From assembly GCA_036940085.1 (NCBI GenBank), contig JALLBK010000257.1:1-16994 (forward strand): a stretch of DNA of 16,994 bases, written 5' to 3'. Made by a program: the position numbers and the translations under genes. Below the pieces are notes generated by a model that ran no database searches, was not told where the DNA came from, and saw only the letters and a list, made by a program, of their open reading frames with translations. This document shows positions 7,974-16,857 of this stretch, piece by piece; the stretch's first letter is position 1; each line of letters begins with the position of its first letter. This DNA comes from Discostella pseudostelligera. Its lineage: Eukaryota > Bacillariophyta > Thalassiosirophyceae > Thalassiosirales > Thalassiosiraceae.

Positions 7974-8519
7974 TCAAGCCATGTAGCTTTCGATTCGTTG
8001 CTGCATTGGTTTCAACCCTCCCCGGCTTTTGTCAATTACCCCCTCAATACATTTCAGCATGCTATCCTCCACCGTCTTCAGCTTTCTTGCGTCATGTTGC
8101 ATATCAGGCGTTACCATTCCCTGAGCATCGTCATTGCACTGCATTATGGATCGGTTGAGACGGTTTTGAAAATTCGCTATTTCTTGTTGCGTAGCGGCTC
8201 CAGCTTGTTGATACGATGTTTGGCATTGTTGGGAACATTGTTCAATTTGCTCTTTTGCGCCATTTTTACCAGCTCTGTGCAACGCCGACAAATGAACGCA
8301 TATTGAATAATATTAGAAAATTAATCAAGAAATCAAGTCGGTTAGGGTACGAAACACCCTCATCACTCACTTATCATAGCACGACACAATGCAACTGTAC
8401 ATTGATCGGCCCATCGGTCTCAATTTCGATCTCTCGATTTCGTCGACCATGCTTGTGAGGTCACCTTCGATTTTAGCTGTCAATTGACTAACTCTGGATT
8501 GAAGGTCGGAGCCTGCCAT
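7974..8519 (-). CDS. FAM136A-family (DUF842) mitochondrial protein
   Basis: Two exons, 8519-8371 and 8274-7974, encode 149 residues. The 96-bp phase-2 intron (8370-8275) has donor GTGAGT and acceptor TTGCACAG. The first exon is short and had to be found by extending upstream from Y-D-K. The protein is helical and carries a twin CX3C signature: C43-x3-C47 (Y-S-C-I-V-S-C) and C63-x3-C67 (E-Q-C-S-Q-Q-C). It continues with F-Q-N-R-L-N-R, Q-C96-N-D-D-A and K-C125, the arrangement of the FAM136A family. CX3C proteins of this kind are typically imported and oxidised in the mitochondrial intermembrane space. Animal members carry two further CX3C pairs; here the first Cys of each is Ser (S92, S121). 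The exact role of the family is poorly known. It shares a divergent promoter with the LON-domain gene. Confidence 0.88.
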
Positions 8520-8749
8520 CGTTATTGTGCTGATACAATAAGAAGAGGGGGGTATGGTAATGTAGACCTGGGTGGTGTAGTTAACGTTGATTTATGCGGA
8601 TCAGATTATTCCGTTATCTCCATACGATATCGGAGGTTATCGGCCATGATGCGCCAGGCTGGATTTTGGATTTGAATTTCACTGGATCTTGATTTTGTTG
8701 AAGACGATTTTTTGTGTGGCTGAGATCTGCAGCGAGATCTTTCTGAGAT

Positions 8750-8852
8750 GGCGGGAAAAGATATTTAACGCGATAAGAATAGGCGGGAAAACATCCTTAA
8801 CCGGGATACATGTGCACAGGAAAGATACTTAGGACGTGAAGAATGGCGGGAA
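8750..8852 (-). repeat. Degenerate ~32-bp array with E2F-type cores
   Basis: Units start at 8750, 8782 and 8814, with a partial fourth at 8845. The first two share GGCGGGAAAA, an AT, then TTAAC. The third has a decayed core (GGAAA) but keeps GATA-x-TTA and ends in AAGAAT like the first. The intact cores are 32 and 63 bp apart, close to three and six helical turns. This looks like an ancient tandem duplication in which the core was conserved. Confidence 0.6.
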
Positions 8853-8859
8853 CGTTTTG

Positions 8860-8901
8860 CAACACCAACCCCAACCCCAACACCAACACCAACACCAACA
8901 A
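8860..8901 (+). repeat. Hexamer repeat CAAC(A/C)C, seven units
   Basis: The seven units are CAACAC, CAACCC, CAACCC, CAACAC three times, and CAACAA, followed by further CAA-rich sequence. It probably lies in the 5' leader of the LON-domain gene. Confidence 0.85.
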
Positions 8902-8975
8902 AACAATCAACAACAACAATCCATCCATCGTCCATCGTTCAATTCAACGCATTGTCTTTTTTCGTCACCATCACC

Positions 8976-10392
8976 ATGCCCACACTGCAGCAACTTCTTA
9001 AATTATTCATCATCATTTGTACTATCACATCATCTGAGGCATTTGCAGCCAGTCGCTGTATCATACCGACGAATTCCCGCCCATCCGCCTTCATCGGTCA
9101 GTGCAAGTCACGAACATTCTTCCGTTCATCATCATTGTACTCTGATCGATCTCATTCATCTGAATTAGATTCCGCATATGAATGGCTTGCGGAGTCTCGG
9201 GCACAAAATGAACCATCGATCCATGGTAAAATCAAGTGGTTTTCTCCAGACACCACAACCATATCCGACAGCAATATAGATGACGTTGAAATCAAGAGAG
9301 TGCCACTCTATCCATTGGGAGCGGTGCATGTACCACACTCGGGGGAGAATCACACAATCATCAATATCGAACCAAAAAATGTCAAGATGGCAATGGTATG
9401 TATACTTGTCACCTCTTCATCAGTGTCTTTATTTTACCAGCCGCCATCTCAAAGCATTCTCCCTGTGCATCATCCTCATGAAACAGGATCTTAAGAATGG
9501 AAAATGGGAAGACGCTCTATTTTGTGCCAGCCTTCGAGCACGTGATACAAATCGTATTGCATCAGTAGGGACAATAATGCAGCTTCTTGATACAGATGAT
9601 CGAAGTATTATCGGAGCAAAGACATGGCCTGGTGATGAGCTTACGCTGAACCGTGTTGTTGCGAAGTGTAGGGCGGTTGGGGTGGCTGAAATACTATGGA
9701 TAGAAGAATGCGATTATGGGGAAGATGATTATCTGATTGCTAATGTTAGAATCTACAATGACAAAGAGACCACATCAACAGTAAATGAGAGGAGCGACGA
9801 GTTCGATTCTATTGCACAACAAATCATCGATGATTACCAAAAAGTGAGATCAATCTACATCAACTCCCAAAGCTTGGCATCCAATGAGCTGCCAAAGTTC
9901 GCCAGGAATTCTGTACAAACATTACCAACATTCGATCATGAAATTGTTCACAACGAAATGAAGATTTGGATGTTGGTAGAAACCTGGCAGATGCTCTGCA
10001 ATACTATTCGCCAATCGAAACGATCCAGATTACAAGCCGTCGTGAACGAATTGTCGGTGGCAGCTGCGATGCAGGCCAAAGGTCCTCTTGAGCTACCGGT
10101 GAAACGAAATAGTTTGCCACTGGATTTACAAAAACAATTAGATGATTTGGAGCAAAATGCATCGCGAGACTACTTGGAATTAGGTATGGAACCAGTCCTT
10201 GATTTTCAGGAGATCATATGTATGAAGCGACATGTTGACCGGGTGATGAAACTTGCTTCTATGATCCAAAGAGAGCGATTAAGATTAGAGGCCAAAGAAA
10301 GTTTAATCCAGGCGTTTTTGGAGATGGAATTAGGTGAGGAATTGATGTCCGGTAATTATTCGAGGGACAGTGGCAAAAATGCCTTTGATTGA
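8976..10392 (+). CDS. Plastid LON substrate-binding-domain protein
   Basis: Two exons, 8976-9395 and 9487-10392, encode 441 residues. The 91-bp phase-0 intron has donor GTATGT and acceptor GAAACAG; it joins M-A-M to D-L-K-N-G-K-W inside the domain. The start is the ATG at 8976 in good context (CACCATG). Residues 1-22 are a hydrophobic signal peptide ending E-A, followed by F23-A-A-S, the plastid bipartite motif. A Ser/Arg-rich transit region follows. The LON N-terminal (PUA-like) domain spans about 107-235, with V-P-L-Y-P-L-G-A-V-H-V-P-H, I-E-P-K-N, then I-A-S-V-G-T-I-M-Q-L-L-D-T and a V-A-K-C-R-A-V strand. The last 200 residues are predicted helical with charged heptad-like segments. Neither the AAA+ module nor the Ser-Lys protease of Lon is present, so it probably recognises or scaffolds substrates in the plastid stroma. 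The function is inferred. Confidence 0.78.
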
Positions 10393-10444
10393 CGACCAAG
10401 AATACCAAACAATCGAATTATGTTTGCACCATCGTTCGATAGAC

Positions 10445-10464
10445 AACCCTTAAGAACCCTTAAG
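10445..10464 (+). repeat. Perfect 10-bp tandem duplication
   Basis: AACCCTTAAG occurs twice back to back, each copy holding a CTTAAG palindrome. It lies 53 bases after the LON stop codon. Confidence 0.6.
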
Positions 10465-10554
10465 CATAACACGGCGAAACAATTCAACAACATTTGCTCC
10501 GTCTTCACTCTCTACGATAATATCATGTGAGCATCTTCTCATGAGTTGTAATCT

Positions 10555-10576
10555 TCCACGTGTCTATACACGTGGA
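10555..10576. promoter_or_regulatory. Palindromic double E-box (CACGTG)
   Basis: TCCACGTGT at 10555-10563 and ACACGTGGA at 10568-10576 are exact complements around a 4-nt CTAT loop. Each arm contains a CACGTG palindrome, and a third copy, CCACGTGG, lies at 10630-10637. CACGTG is a classical bHLH/bZIP target. Two sites 12 bp apart would lie on nearly the same DNA face. Confidence 0.55.
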
Positions 10577-10986
10577 GGCCTGGTGGTATGGACGAGGTAG
10601 GAGTACCCCTGATATTTCACGCGTAAGTTCCACGTGGCGTGTTCGAGTCGTCTGTCTGCCATCTGTACCGGCGAATCGCTGACAAAAGTTATCGCTGAAT
10701 CTTTCTGCTTGCTGTCTGTGACGCTTTTTCTTGTGCGGATCTTTGCCAGGGGGGAAGTTTTAGAAAGAATTGGCAACAAAGAAGACGAATCGAGGTTTAG
10801 AACGTTCTGTTCATATGAAAGGACTTTAATTTTGAAGCACTTTTGAAATCAATAATTGTGACCCCGAATATCGTATCTTCGGTCTTCGGACAAGCAGACG
10901 GCCGGCAGAAACGACATGTGAAGAGAGCACCATCAATAATTCAACCATCAATACTATTGAATTAGAATCAACGGACCTCCAACACC

Positions 10987-11049
10987 ATGGTCATTGCGTT
11001 GTAAATGAATGCGTCTCCTTCACTGCCTGCTTTTGAATCCAGTAATTAA
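10987..11049 (+). other. Two abutting upstream ORFs before aconitase
   Basis: An ATG in strong context (CACCATGG) at 10987 opens a five-codon frame ending in TAA at 11002-11004. A second ATG starts at the very next base and runs 14 codons to a TAA at 11047-11049. The second overlaps the first in-frame aconitase ATG at 11009. They may repress translation. Alternatively, a GTAAAT...CTCAG intron at 11001-11058 removes both stops and fuses the first frame to the aconitase. Confidence 0.4.
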
Positions 11050-13972
11050 TCAACTCAGTATGCTTGGAAGAATCGCCTCCGCCCGCCGTTGTGGCGCATC
11101 GAGCCTCGTCGCCGTCAAGAGATCCTCCGCCGCCGCTGCTGCTGCTCCACTTTCTACCTTCATCAGCAGCACTACCAACATCAACAACCAGTACAAATCT
11201 TCCAAATGGATCGGCGTCGGGCCCAAATTTGATTCTCGCGCCATCATCGCCGCATCCTACTCCACGTCATCTCCCCTCCATTCCGCCTTTTTGAAGTCCT
11301 ACGATGCTCATGTCGCCGAACGCGCCTCCCTCGCCGATGGCAAACTTGGTGGCATTGCCCCCAAACCATTGGACGCTGCTCAAACATCTGCCTTGATTGA
11401 AGAAATCAAAGTTGCCTCTCCCAATGATGCCAATGCCAATCGACTTGTGGAATTGCTATCTACACGTGTTCCACCTGGTGTCGATGAGGCTGCCTACGTC
11501 AAGGCTAGTTATCTCAGTGCCGTGGCCCTTGGCGAGCTTCCACCCACACTCATCTCTCGCATTCGGGCTGTGGAGTTATTGGGCACCATGCAGGGGGGAT
11601 ACAATGTTGCCACTCTCATTACTCTATTATCTAATTCGGACAAGGAGCTACGTGACTGTGCTGCCAATCAACTAAAGCACACTCTTCTAGTCTTTGATGC
11701 CTTTCACGATGTCGTCGATATTACCAACTCGACCAGTTCATCTCCCGAAGCCAAAGCAGCAGCATTGAGTGTATTGGAATCTTGGGCCGCTGCCGAATGG
11801 TACACTTCCAAACCCGACGTTCCTGATAAAATTACCGTCACTGTATTCAAGGTTACCGGAGAAACCAACACTGACGATTTGTCTCCAGCACAAGATGCAT
11901 GGAGTCGTCCTGACATTCCACTACACGCATTGGCCATGCTCAAGAACACACGGGAAGGGATTGAACCAGAGAAAGATGGAGAGATTGGACCATTAAGTCA
12001 AATGGAGGAGTTGTTGAAGAAGGGATATCCACTGGCCTATGTCGGTGATGTGGTTGGTACTGGATCGAGTCGTAAGTCGGCCACTAACAGTGTTCTTTGG
12101 TACATGGGTGAAGATATTCCCTACGTGCCCAATATCAAATCGGGTGGGGTTTGCATTGGAGGAAAAATTGCACCCATTTTCTTCAATACCATGGAGGACT
12201 CCGGTGCATTGCCCATTGAAATGGATGTGTCGAATTTGAACATGGGCGATGTGATTGATATCTATCCCCGGGAAGGAGAGGTGGTCGATGCGGCGTGTGA
12301 TGAGTTGGTGGCGAAGTTCGATTTGAAGACGAATGTATTGTTGGATGAAGTCCGTGCAGGAGGACGTATCCCTCTTATCATTGGACGTGGATTAACGTCG
12401 AAGGCACGTGTGGCCCTTGGACGGGATGCTAGTGTGAGTGATATCTTTACCATGCCAGTCGATCCTACCGAGCAGCCCAAGGGATATTCGCTTGCTCAAA
12501 AGATGGTTGGCAAGGCGTGTGGCGTGGCTGGTATTCCTCCCGGGAAGTACTGTGAGCCTGCCATGACCACGGTGGGAAGTCAGGATACTACTGGACCCAT
12601 GACACGTGATGAATTGCGTGGTTTGGCATGTCTTGGGTTCAGTGCCGATTTGGTGATGCAATCGTTTTGTCACACTGCAGCCTATCCCAAGCCGGTGGAT
12701 GTAGTTACCCATCATACATTGCCTGACTTTATCATGACGCGAGGTGGTGTCTCGTTGCGCCCTGGAGATGGTATCATCCACTCGTGGTTGAACCGCATGC
12801 TTGTGCCGGATACTGTCGGAACTGGTGGTGATTCGCACACTCGTTTCCCTATCGGTATTTCCTTCCCCGCTGGATCTGGATTGGTGGCGTTTGCTGCCGC
12901 TACTGGCATCTTCCCGTTGGACATGCCAGAATCTGTCCTTGTTCGATTCACAGGATCCATGCAGCCCGGTATTACCCTTCGTGATTTGGTCCAGGCCATT
13001 CCCTACACGGCCATTCAGAATGGATTGTTGACTGTGGAGAAGAAGGGTAAGAAGAATGTCTTCTCGGGCCGAGTATTGGAAATCGAGGGCTTGCCTGATC
13101 TAAAGTGCGAACAGGCCTTCGAGTTGAGTGATGCCAGCGCGGAGCGTAGTGCCGCGGGATGTACCATCAAATTGAACAAGGAGCCCGTCATTGAATACTT
13201 GAATTCCAATGTCGTGATGCTGAAATGGATGATTTCGGAGGGATACGGTGATGCCCGCACAATTGAGCGTCGAATTGCACGTATGGAAGACTGGCTTGCA
13301 AATCCACAGTTGTTGGAAGCCGATGACAATGCCGAGTACGCCGAAATTATCGAGATTAACATGGATGAGATCAAGGAACCCATCTTGGCCCTGCCCAACG
13401 ATCCCGATGCCAGCGCTTTGTTGTCTGAGGTTGCTGGTGACAAAATTGACGAGGTATTCATCGGTTCTTGCATGACCAACATTGGACACTTCCGCGCCGC
13501 CGGAAAGTTATTGGCTGATCGAAACACGGCAACGCTCCCCACTCGACTTTGGGTCGCTCCGCCCACAAAGATGGATGCCGCTCAGCTCACGGCTGAGGGG
13601 TATTACAGCACGTTCGGTACCGCTGGCGCTCGTATGGAAATGCCAGGTTGTTCGTTGTGCATGGGTAACCAAGCACGTGTCGAGCCCGGATGTACCGTCG
13701 TTTCGACGTCAACGCGTAACTTCCCCAATCGTCTTGGACAGGGTGCGAATGTCTTCCTTGCCAGTGCTGAATTGGCGGCTGTGGCCGCCATTGAGGGCAA
13801 GCTTCCTACCGTCGAAGAGTACATGAAGTACATGGCGAAGGTTGATGCCACTGCGAGTGATACGTATAGGTATTTGAATTTTGACGAACTGCCCGAGTTT
13901 GTGGAGGCAAGTGATAAGGTGGAGATTAGTGACGAGATGAGAGAAGCCGCCAAGAAGTTGCGAATCATGTAG
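11009..13972 (+). CDS. Aconitate hydratase, AcnB type, mitochondrial
   Basis: It interconverts citrate and isocitrate via cis-aconitate in the TCA cycle, using a [4Fe-4S] cluster. The frame encodes 987 residues from the ATG at 11009. The better biological start may be the ATG at 11060, whose product opens [10 protein letters not shown], an Arg- and Ser-rich mitochondrial presequence. Domain order is that of bacterial AcnB: a HEAT-like region first (about 85-255), then the swivel domain with [10 protein letters not shown] (about 287) and [10 protein letters not shown] (about 350). The catalytic domains follow, with S-F-C-H-T-A (near 553) and G-G-D-S-H-T-R (near 605). The cluster ligands are C821 (G-S-C-M-T-N), C881 and C884 (P-G-C-S-L-C-M-G), spaced 60 and 3, close to the spacing in E. 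coli AcnB. No intron interrupts the body. It converges on SRP68 with a 200-bp gap. Confidence 0.95.
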   Translation: MRLLHCLLLNPVINQLSMLGRIASARRCGASSLVAVKRSSAAAAAAPLSTFISSTTNINNQYKSSKWIGVGPKFDSRAIIAASYSTSSPLHSAFLKSYDAHVAERASLADGKLGGIAPKPLDAAQTSALIEEIKVASPNDANANRLVELLSTRVPPGVDEAAYVKASYLSAVALGELPPTLISRIRAVELLGTMQGGYNVATLITLLSNSDKELRDCAANQLKHTLLVFDAFHDVVDITNSTSSSPEAKAAALSVLESWAAAEWYTSKPDVPDKITVTVFKVTGETNTDDLSPAQDAWSRPDIPLHALAMLKNTREGIEPEKDGEIGPLSQMEELLKKGYPLAYVGDVVGTGSSRKSATNSVLWYMGEDIPYVPNIKSGGVCIGGKIAPIFFNTMEDSGALPIEMDVSNLNMGDVIDIYPREGEVVDAACDELVAKFDLKTNVLLDEVRAGGRIPLIIGRGLTSKARVALGRDASVSDIFTMPVDPTEQPKGYSLAQKMVGKACGVAGIPPGKYCEPAMTTVGSQDTTGPMTRDELRGLACLGFSADLVMQSFCHTAAYPKPVDVVTHHTLPDFIMTRGGVSLRPGDGIIHSWLNRMLVPDTVGTGGDSHTRFPIGISFPAGSGLVAFAAATGIFPLDMPESVLVRFTGSMQPGITLRDLVQAIPYTAIQNGLLTVEKKGKKNVFSGRVLEIEGLPDLKCEQAFELSDASAERSAAGCTIKLNKEPVIEYLNSNVVMLKWMISEGYGDARTIERRIARMEDWLANPQLLEADDNAEYAEIIEINMDEIKEPILALPNDPDASALLSEVAGDKIDEVFIGSCMTNIGHFRAAGKLLADRNTATLPTRLWVAPPTKMDAAQLTAEGYYSTFGTAGARMEMPGCSLCMGNQARVEPGCTVVSTSTRNFPNRLGQGANVFLASAELAAVAAIEGKLPTVEEYMKYMAKVDATASDTYRYLNFDELPEFVEASDKVEISDEMREAAKKLRIM

Positions 13973-14172
13973 GAGCATGTTCATGTAGAAGCGAGTTTAG
14001 AAGTTTTGTCTGAGATGATGATTCTAGCTGTTCAAAGGTAGTTAAGAAGTAATTTTTACGTTGTCGATGCCGACTCTCTTAGCTCTCGATTACTTATCTG
14101 ACCACGTGAAAAACTAACTAATTAAGTTCTAGCACATCTCCAATTGTCTGCTCAATCAACGTACTCTCTGAC

Positions 14173-16509
14173 TTATCTTCTAAACCAACCGAGGAATCCA
14201 GACTTGGTCGATGCCCCATCTTTCTCTTCATGTCCCCCAAAAGCTCGTTCAAGTTCGTCCACGGGATAAACACTCACATAGTTCCAAGCCACGTCAAAGA
14301 AACTTGGCTTGCATGCCATCGGGATCAACTTCGGAGGGACATGAGCCAAGGGCGTCGAATTCGATGGTATGTCATAGTCGAACAGCCGATCAAGCAAACA
14401 TTTCTCTGAAATTGATGTTGCATCTTTCTTCAACCACAAATCCGCAATCACACGACACTTCTCTCCTCTCATCTCCTCCAACACACCGTCCAATTGTTCC
14501 AATAGCTTGTCTCCGCCTTCCATTTTATCGCAGGCACCAATTTCCTCGCAAGCCTCTTTGGCAAGATTTTCGGCCTGTCCCAATAGTGCTAGCGCCTCAG
14601 TGTATTTGTGGACAAGAGTCGATGCATGCATTCTTGCTAGGTAGTAGCAGCGCAGTGAACGTAGCCTGAGAACGTTGGCATTTGCCTCCAGGAGAAATTC
14701 ATCCTCCACAGGTGCTAAGTTGGTGGAGCTGTCGCCATTAAACTCCACCGGCGTACCCCCTCCCGGCAGCAATGACACTGCACGGGCATCTTGTAACAGT
14801 GCATCGTACAAATGTGCCACCTCCTCGAGATGTTTCAGCGTCAGTCCCTTCTTCTTATTCTTACGAACGATATCACTGATCAAGTCCTCATTCCGACCCA
14901 TGACTAGTTTCAACTTTTGATACTTGCAATATCCGACAATGTTCACTAGCTGAAACTTCTTGGCATTCACGGCTGGACCCGATTTCAGAGTGGCTAGTTG
15001 TTTCAACTCATAATTGGCAAGGGAGATGGCATCGTCGTATCCATTGAGGAGGGCCATAAATTCGGTATCACGGGCATTGGACGTGTTTGCATCATGGCCT
15101 CCCGTGACCTTCTCCCAAACATTCGTCAAACCTTCAATCTTCAGCAACGCAATTTTTAACTCCTTCGACTCCACTGCAATAGTATTTTCTCGAAAGACAA
15201 TTTGAGTCATGGACGATGCACCGGTGACTTCATTTTGGAGAGTCCGAGCCTTGATAGAGAGCAATTTGGATTGAAGAGGCGCGTCCGTGGTAGACAGAGA
15301 GGATGATTGAAGGAATGACATTGTTTCTTGTGGCGACATTCCCTTTTCCTGTAGCATGATCGATGGGAGGGTAAAGATAAGTCGTCAGAACATTCATCTA
15401 AAAGGTGAAAAAGTGAACGAAGATAATCCCAACAAAGACAAAACTTCTAAGCCACATACCTGCAATTCATAATGAGAATATCTCAACAGGGGCGAAATAA
15501 CATTCTGAGCCCTTGTTGTGAAGAAATCAAACAGTTCCAATTGCCGTAGTTTGTTGTTGTCATCACCTCCTCCACCAACACTACTACCACCAACGGCGCT
15601 ATTGGTGTCACTAGCAACAGCTAAAGTTTCACATAGGGTCAATGCAGTCTGATATTCATTGCATGCCTCCTGCCATTGATTCTGTTCTAGCGCAAGATTA
15701 CCCCTCATCCATGAAGCATATGCCCTAGCCTCCATTTGGGTATGTTCATCTACTGGTGGTTTACTTGATATGCCTGTACCGACCAATTCTACATCATCAT
15801 TCTTCTCTTCATTTCCTTGTTCTTCTGCTATCGTCTTGGTAGTTGTCGTCAAGGTCTCAAGCAACGATGCGAACTTGACAGCCTTTCTCAATCGTTTGAT
15901 GGAATGTGCACGAATTTTACCAGGTGACCAATCTTTCTTTGAATTTCCCCCTCCAAAATTCCCCAATGCCCCACTAGCACTAGCACTAGCACTAGCACTA
16001 GCACCTCTACCACTGNCACTAGCACTAGCACTAGCACTAGCACCTCTACCACTGCCACTACCACCTCTTCCATGAAGTTGATCACCCTCAGCCTTGATGG
16101 CCATGGATGCCGCCCAGCACCGTTCGGCGCAATAAAGTGGTTCCAAGAAATAATTGACGTGAGATTCCAATATTTCTGATGGTAAATTGGTCATATCGAT
16201 GGCGCGGTAAGCATGCCGTGCCTTGCTGCCCTCCTTTGCTGCTACTGCTGCTGCTGCTGATGTAGCACCACCACCAGCACCACCATCCTCATGGAGCTGC
16301 ACCCTCCTAGTGGACAGTGCATTTTTGTACAAGCGACAATGAAGCAGCTCCTTCTTCACGGGCTTGCCGTGGCGTAGACGAGAGAGTCGACGAGTGCAGT
16401 ACGCGGCGTATTGGGCGTAGTCGTCCTGGGAGATGCCGTGGGAGGCTTGGGCGGAGGATAGCTCGGAATGGAGGTAGATGCGCATGGTCATGGTAGGTGT
16501 ATGTATCAT
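14173..16509 (-). CDS. SRP68: Signal recognition particle subunit SRP68
   Basis: Two exons, 16509-15460 and 15348-14173, encode 741 residues. The 111-bp phase-0 intron (15459-15349) has donor GTATGT and acceptor GCTACAG, and joins Y-E-L-Q to E-K-G-M. The first ATG (16509) was chosen; in-frame ATGs at residues 7 and 9 are alternatives. SRP68 pairs with SRP72 on the 7S RNA of the particle that targets nascent secretory chains to the ER. Recognition rests on D-Y-A-Q-Y-A-A-Y-C-T-R-R-L-S-R-L-R (30-46), A-E-R-C-W-A-A-S-M (128-136), I-K-R-L-R-K-A-V-K-F-A (204-214), I-S-P-L-L-R-Y and the C-terminal I-P-M-A-C-K-P-S-F-F-D-V-A-W-N. It is about 100 residues longer than the animal protein because of inserts. 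The largest is a Gly/Ser/Ala repeat at about 147-190 in the RNA-binding region, encoded by a minisatellite with one undetermined base. Confidence 0.9.
15973..16062 (+). repeat. ACTAGC minisatellite in SRP68 coding sequence
   Basis: A two-level tandem repeat lies here. Five ACTAGC units (15973-16002) are followed by a 15-bp ACCTCTACCACTGNC block. Four more units (16018-16041) and the same 15-bp block follow, then one degenerate unit. On the minus strand it encodes alternating Ala-Ser and S-G-R-G. The single N at 16016 aligns with C at 16055 in the second block, which would give a Gly codon. Confidence 0.9.
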
Positions 16510-16857
16510 AGGTCATAGGGCAGCGCGCGTCACCACGGTTGACCCATCCATTTTGCGGCGGCGGCAATGACGGTGGAACCCTGTGGAACCACAACCGGTC
16601 GACGGACAGCGAGAGGGTGTTCCGGTCGACGGACGGACTACTTTCCACGTGGCTTTAATTTGGCGGGAGACCTTGTTGTGCGCGTTACACGTGGCAGGCG
16701 TTTCTAGCAGTGTAATGCAACGCCAACACCAACACACTGCAACTGCGAAGCATCCATCAATTGCACCATAATCGACGCCATTTCTCATTGGCCAACCGCC
16801 GAGCGTTTCCCTGACCCTCTCTCCAATACTACCATCTCTGCATTGAATTCTCCGGCC
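16510..16857. promoter_or_regulatory. Divergent promoter between SRP68 and nucleoporin-like genes
   Basis: No gene is supported in these 348 bases. They contain GTGGAACC twice (16573 and 16583) and a 13-bp direct repeat CCGGTCGACGGAC (16595-16607 and 16622-16634). A CCACGTGG E-box lies at 16645-16652, a GGCGGGAG element at 16662-16669, and a second CACGTGG at 16687. The tight cluster between 16573 and 16693 is a likely regulatory core. Confidence 0.5.

Larger units (their letters stand above)
8520..8975. promoter_or_regulatory. Divergent promoter between FAM136A and LON genes
   Basis: These 456 bases contain no supportable gene. They hold a GAGATCT direct repeat (8722 and 8734), a degenerate 32-bp array carrying GGCGGGAAAA at 8750-8759 and 8782-8791 and GGCGGGAA at 8845-8852, and a CAACAC-type hexamer repeat just before the LON start. 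The GGCGGGAAA elements match the E2F-type consensus on the minus strand. Confidence 0.5.
10393..10986. promoter_or_regulatory. Intergenic region upstream of aconitase
   Basis: These 594 bases form the only head-to-tail junction in the window. The open frames on either strand lack a good ATG and show no family resemblance. Visible elements are a perfect 10-bp tandem AACCCTTAAG pair (10445-10464) and three CACGTG E-boxes (10557, 10569, 10631), two of them forming a perfect hairpin. No CCCGCC element is seen here. Confidence 0.4.

Noticed and set aside
9396..9494. Earlier acceptor (ACCAG at 9440) for the LON intron
   Set aside because: Phase-0 joining there reaches a stop codon at 9492-9494, whereas the acceptor at 9486 continues the domain in frame.
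10638..10660. TTCGAGTC resembling a tRNA T-loop
   Set aside because: The flanking bases do not pair as a 5-bp T-stem and no anticodon arm or acceptor stem is found nearby.
10564..10846. Open frames on both strands upstream of aconitase
   Set aside because: They begin at TTG or GTG rather than ATG, overlap E-box palindromes and show no recognisable protein.
15394..15420. TTTTAG acceptor for the SRP68 intron
   Set aside because: It leaves an in-frame stop directly after the junction; GCTACAG at 15349 restores phase 0.
15770..16085. Leu/Ala- and Val-rich open frames opposite SRP68
   Set aside because: They are shadows of the ACTAGC minisatellite read in other frames.
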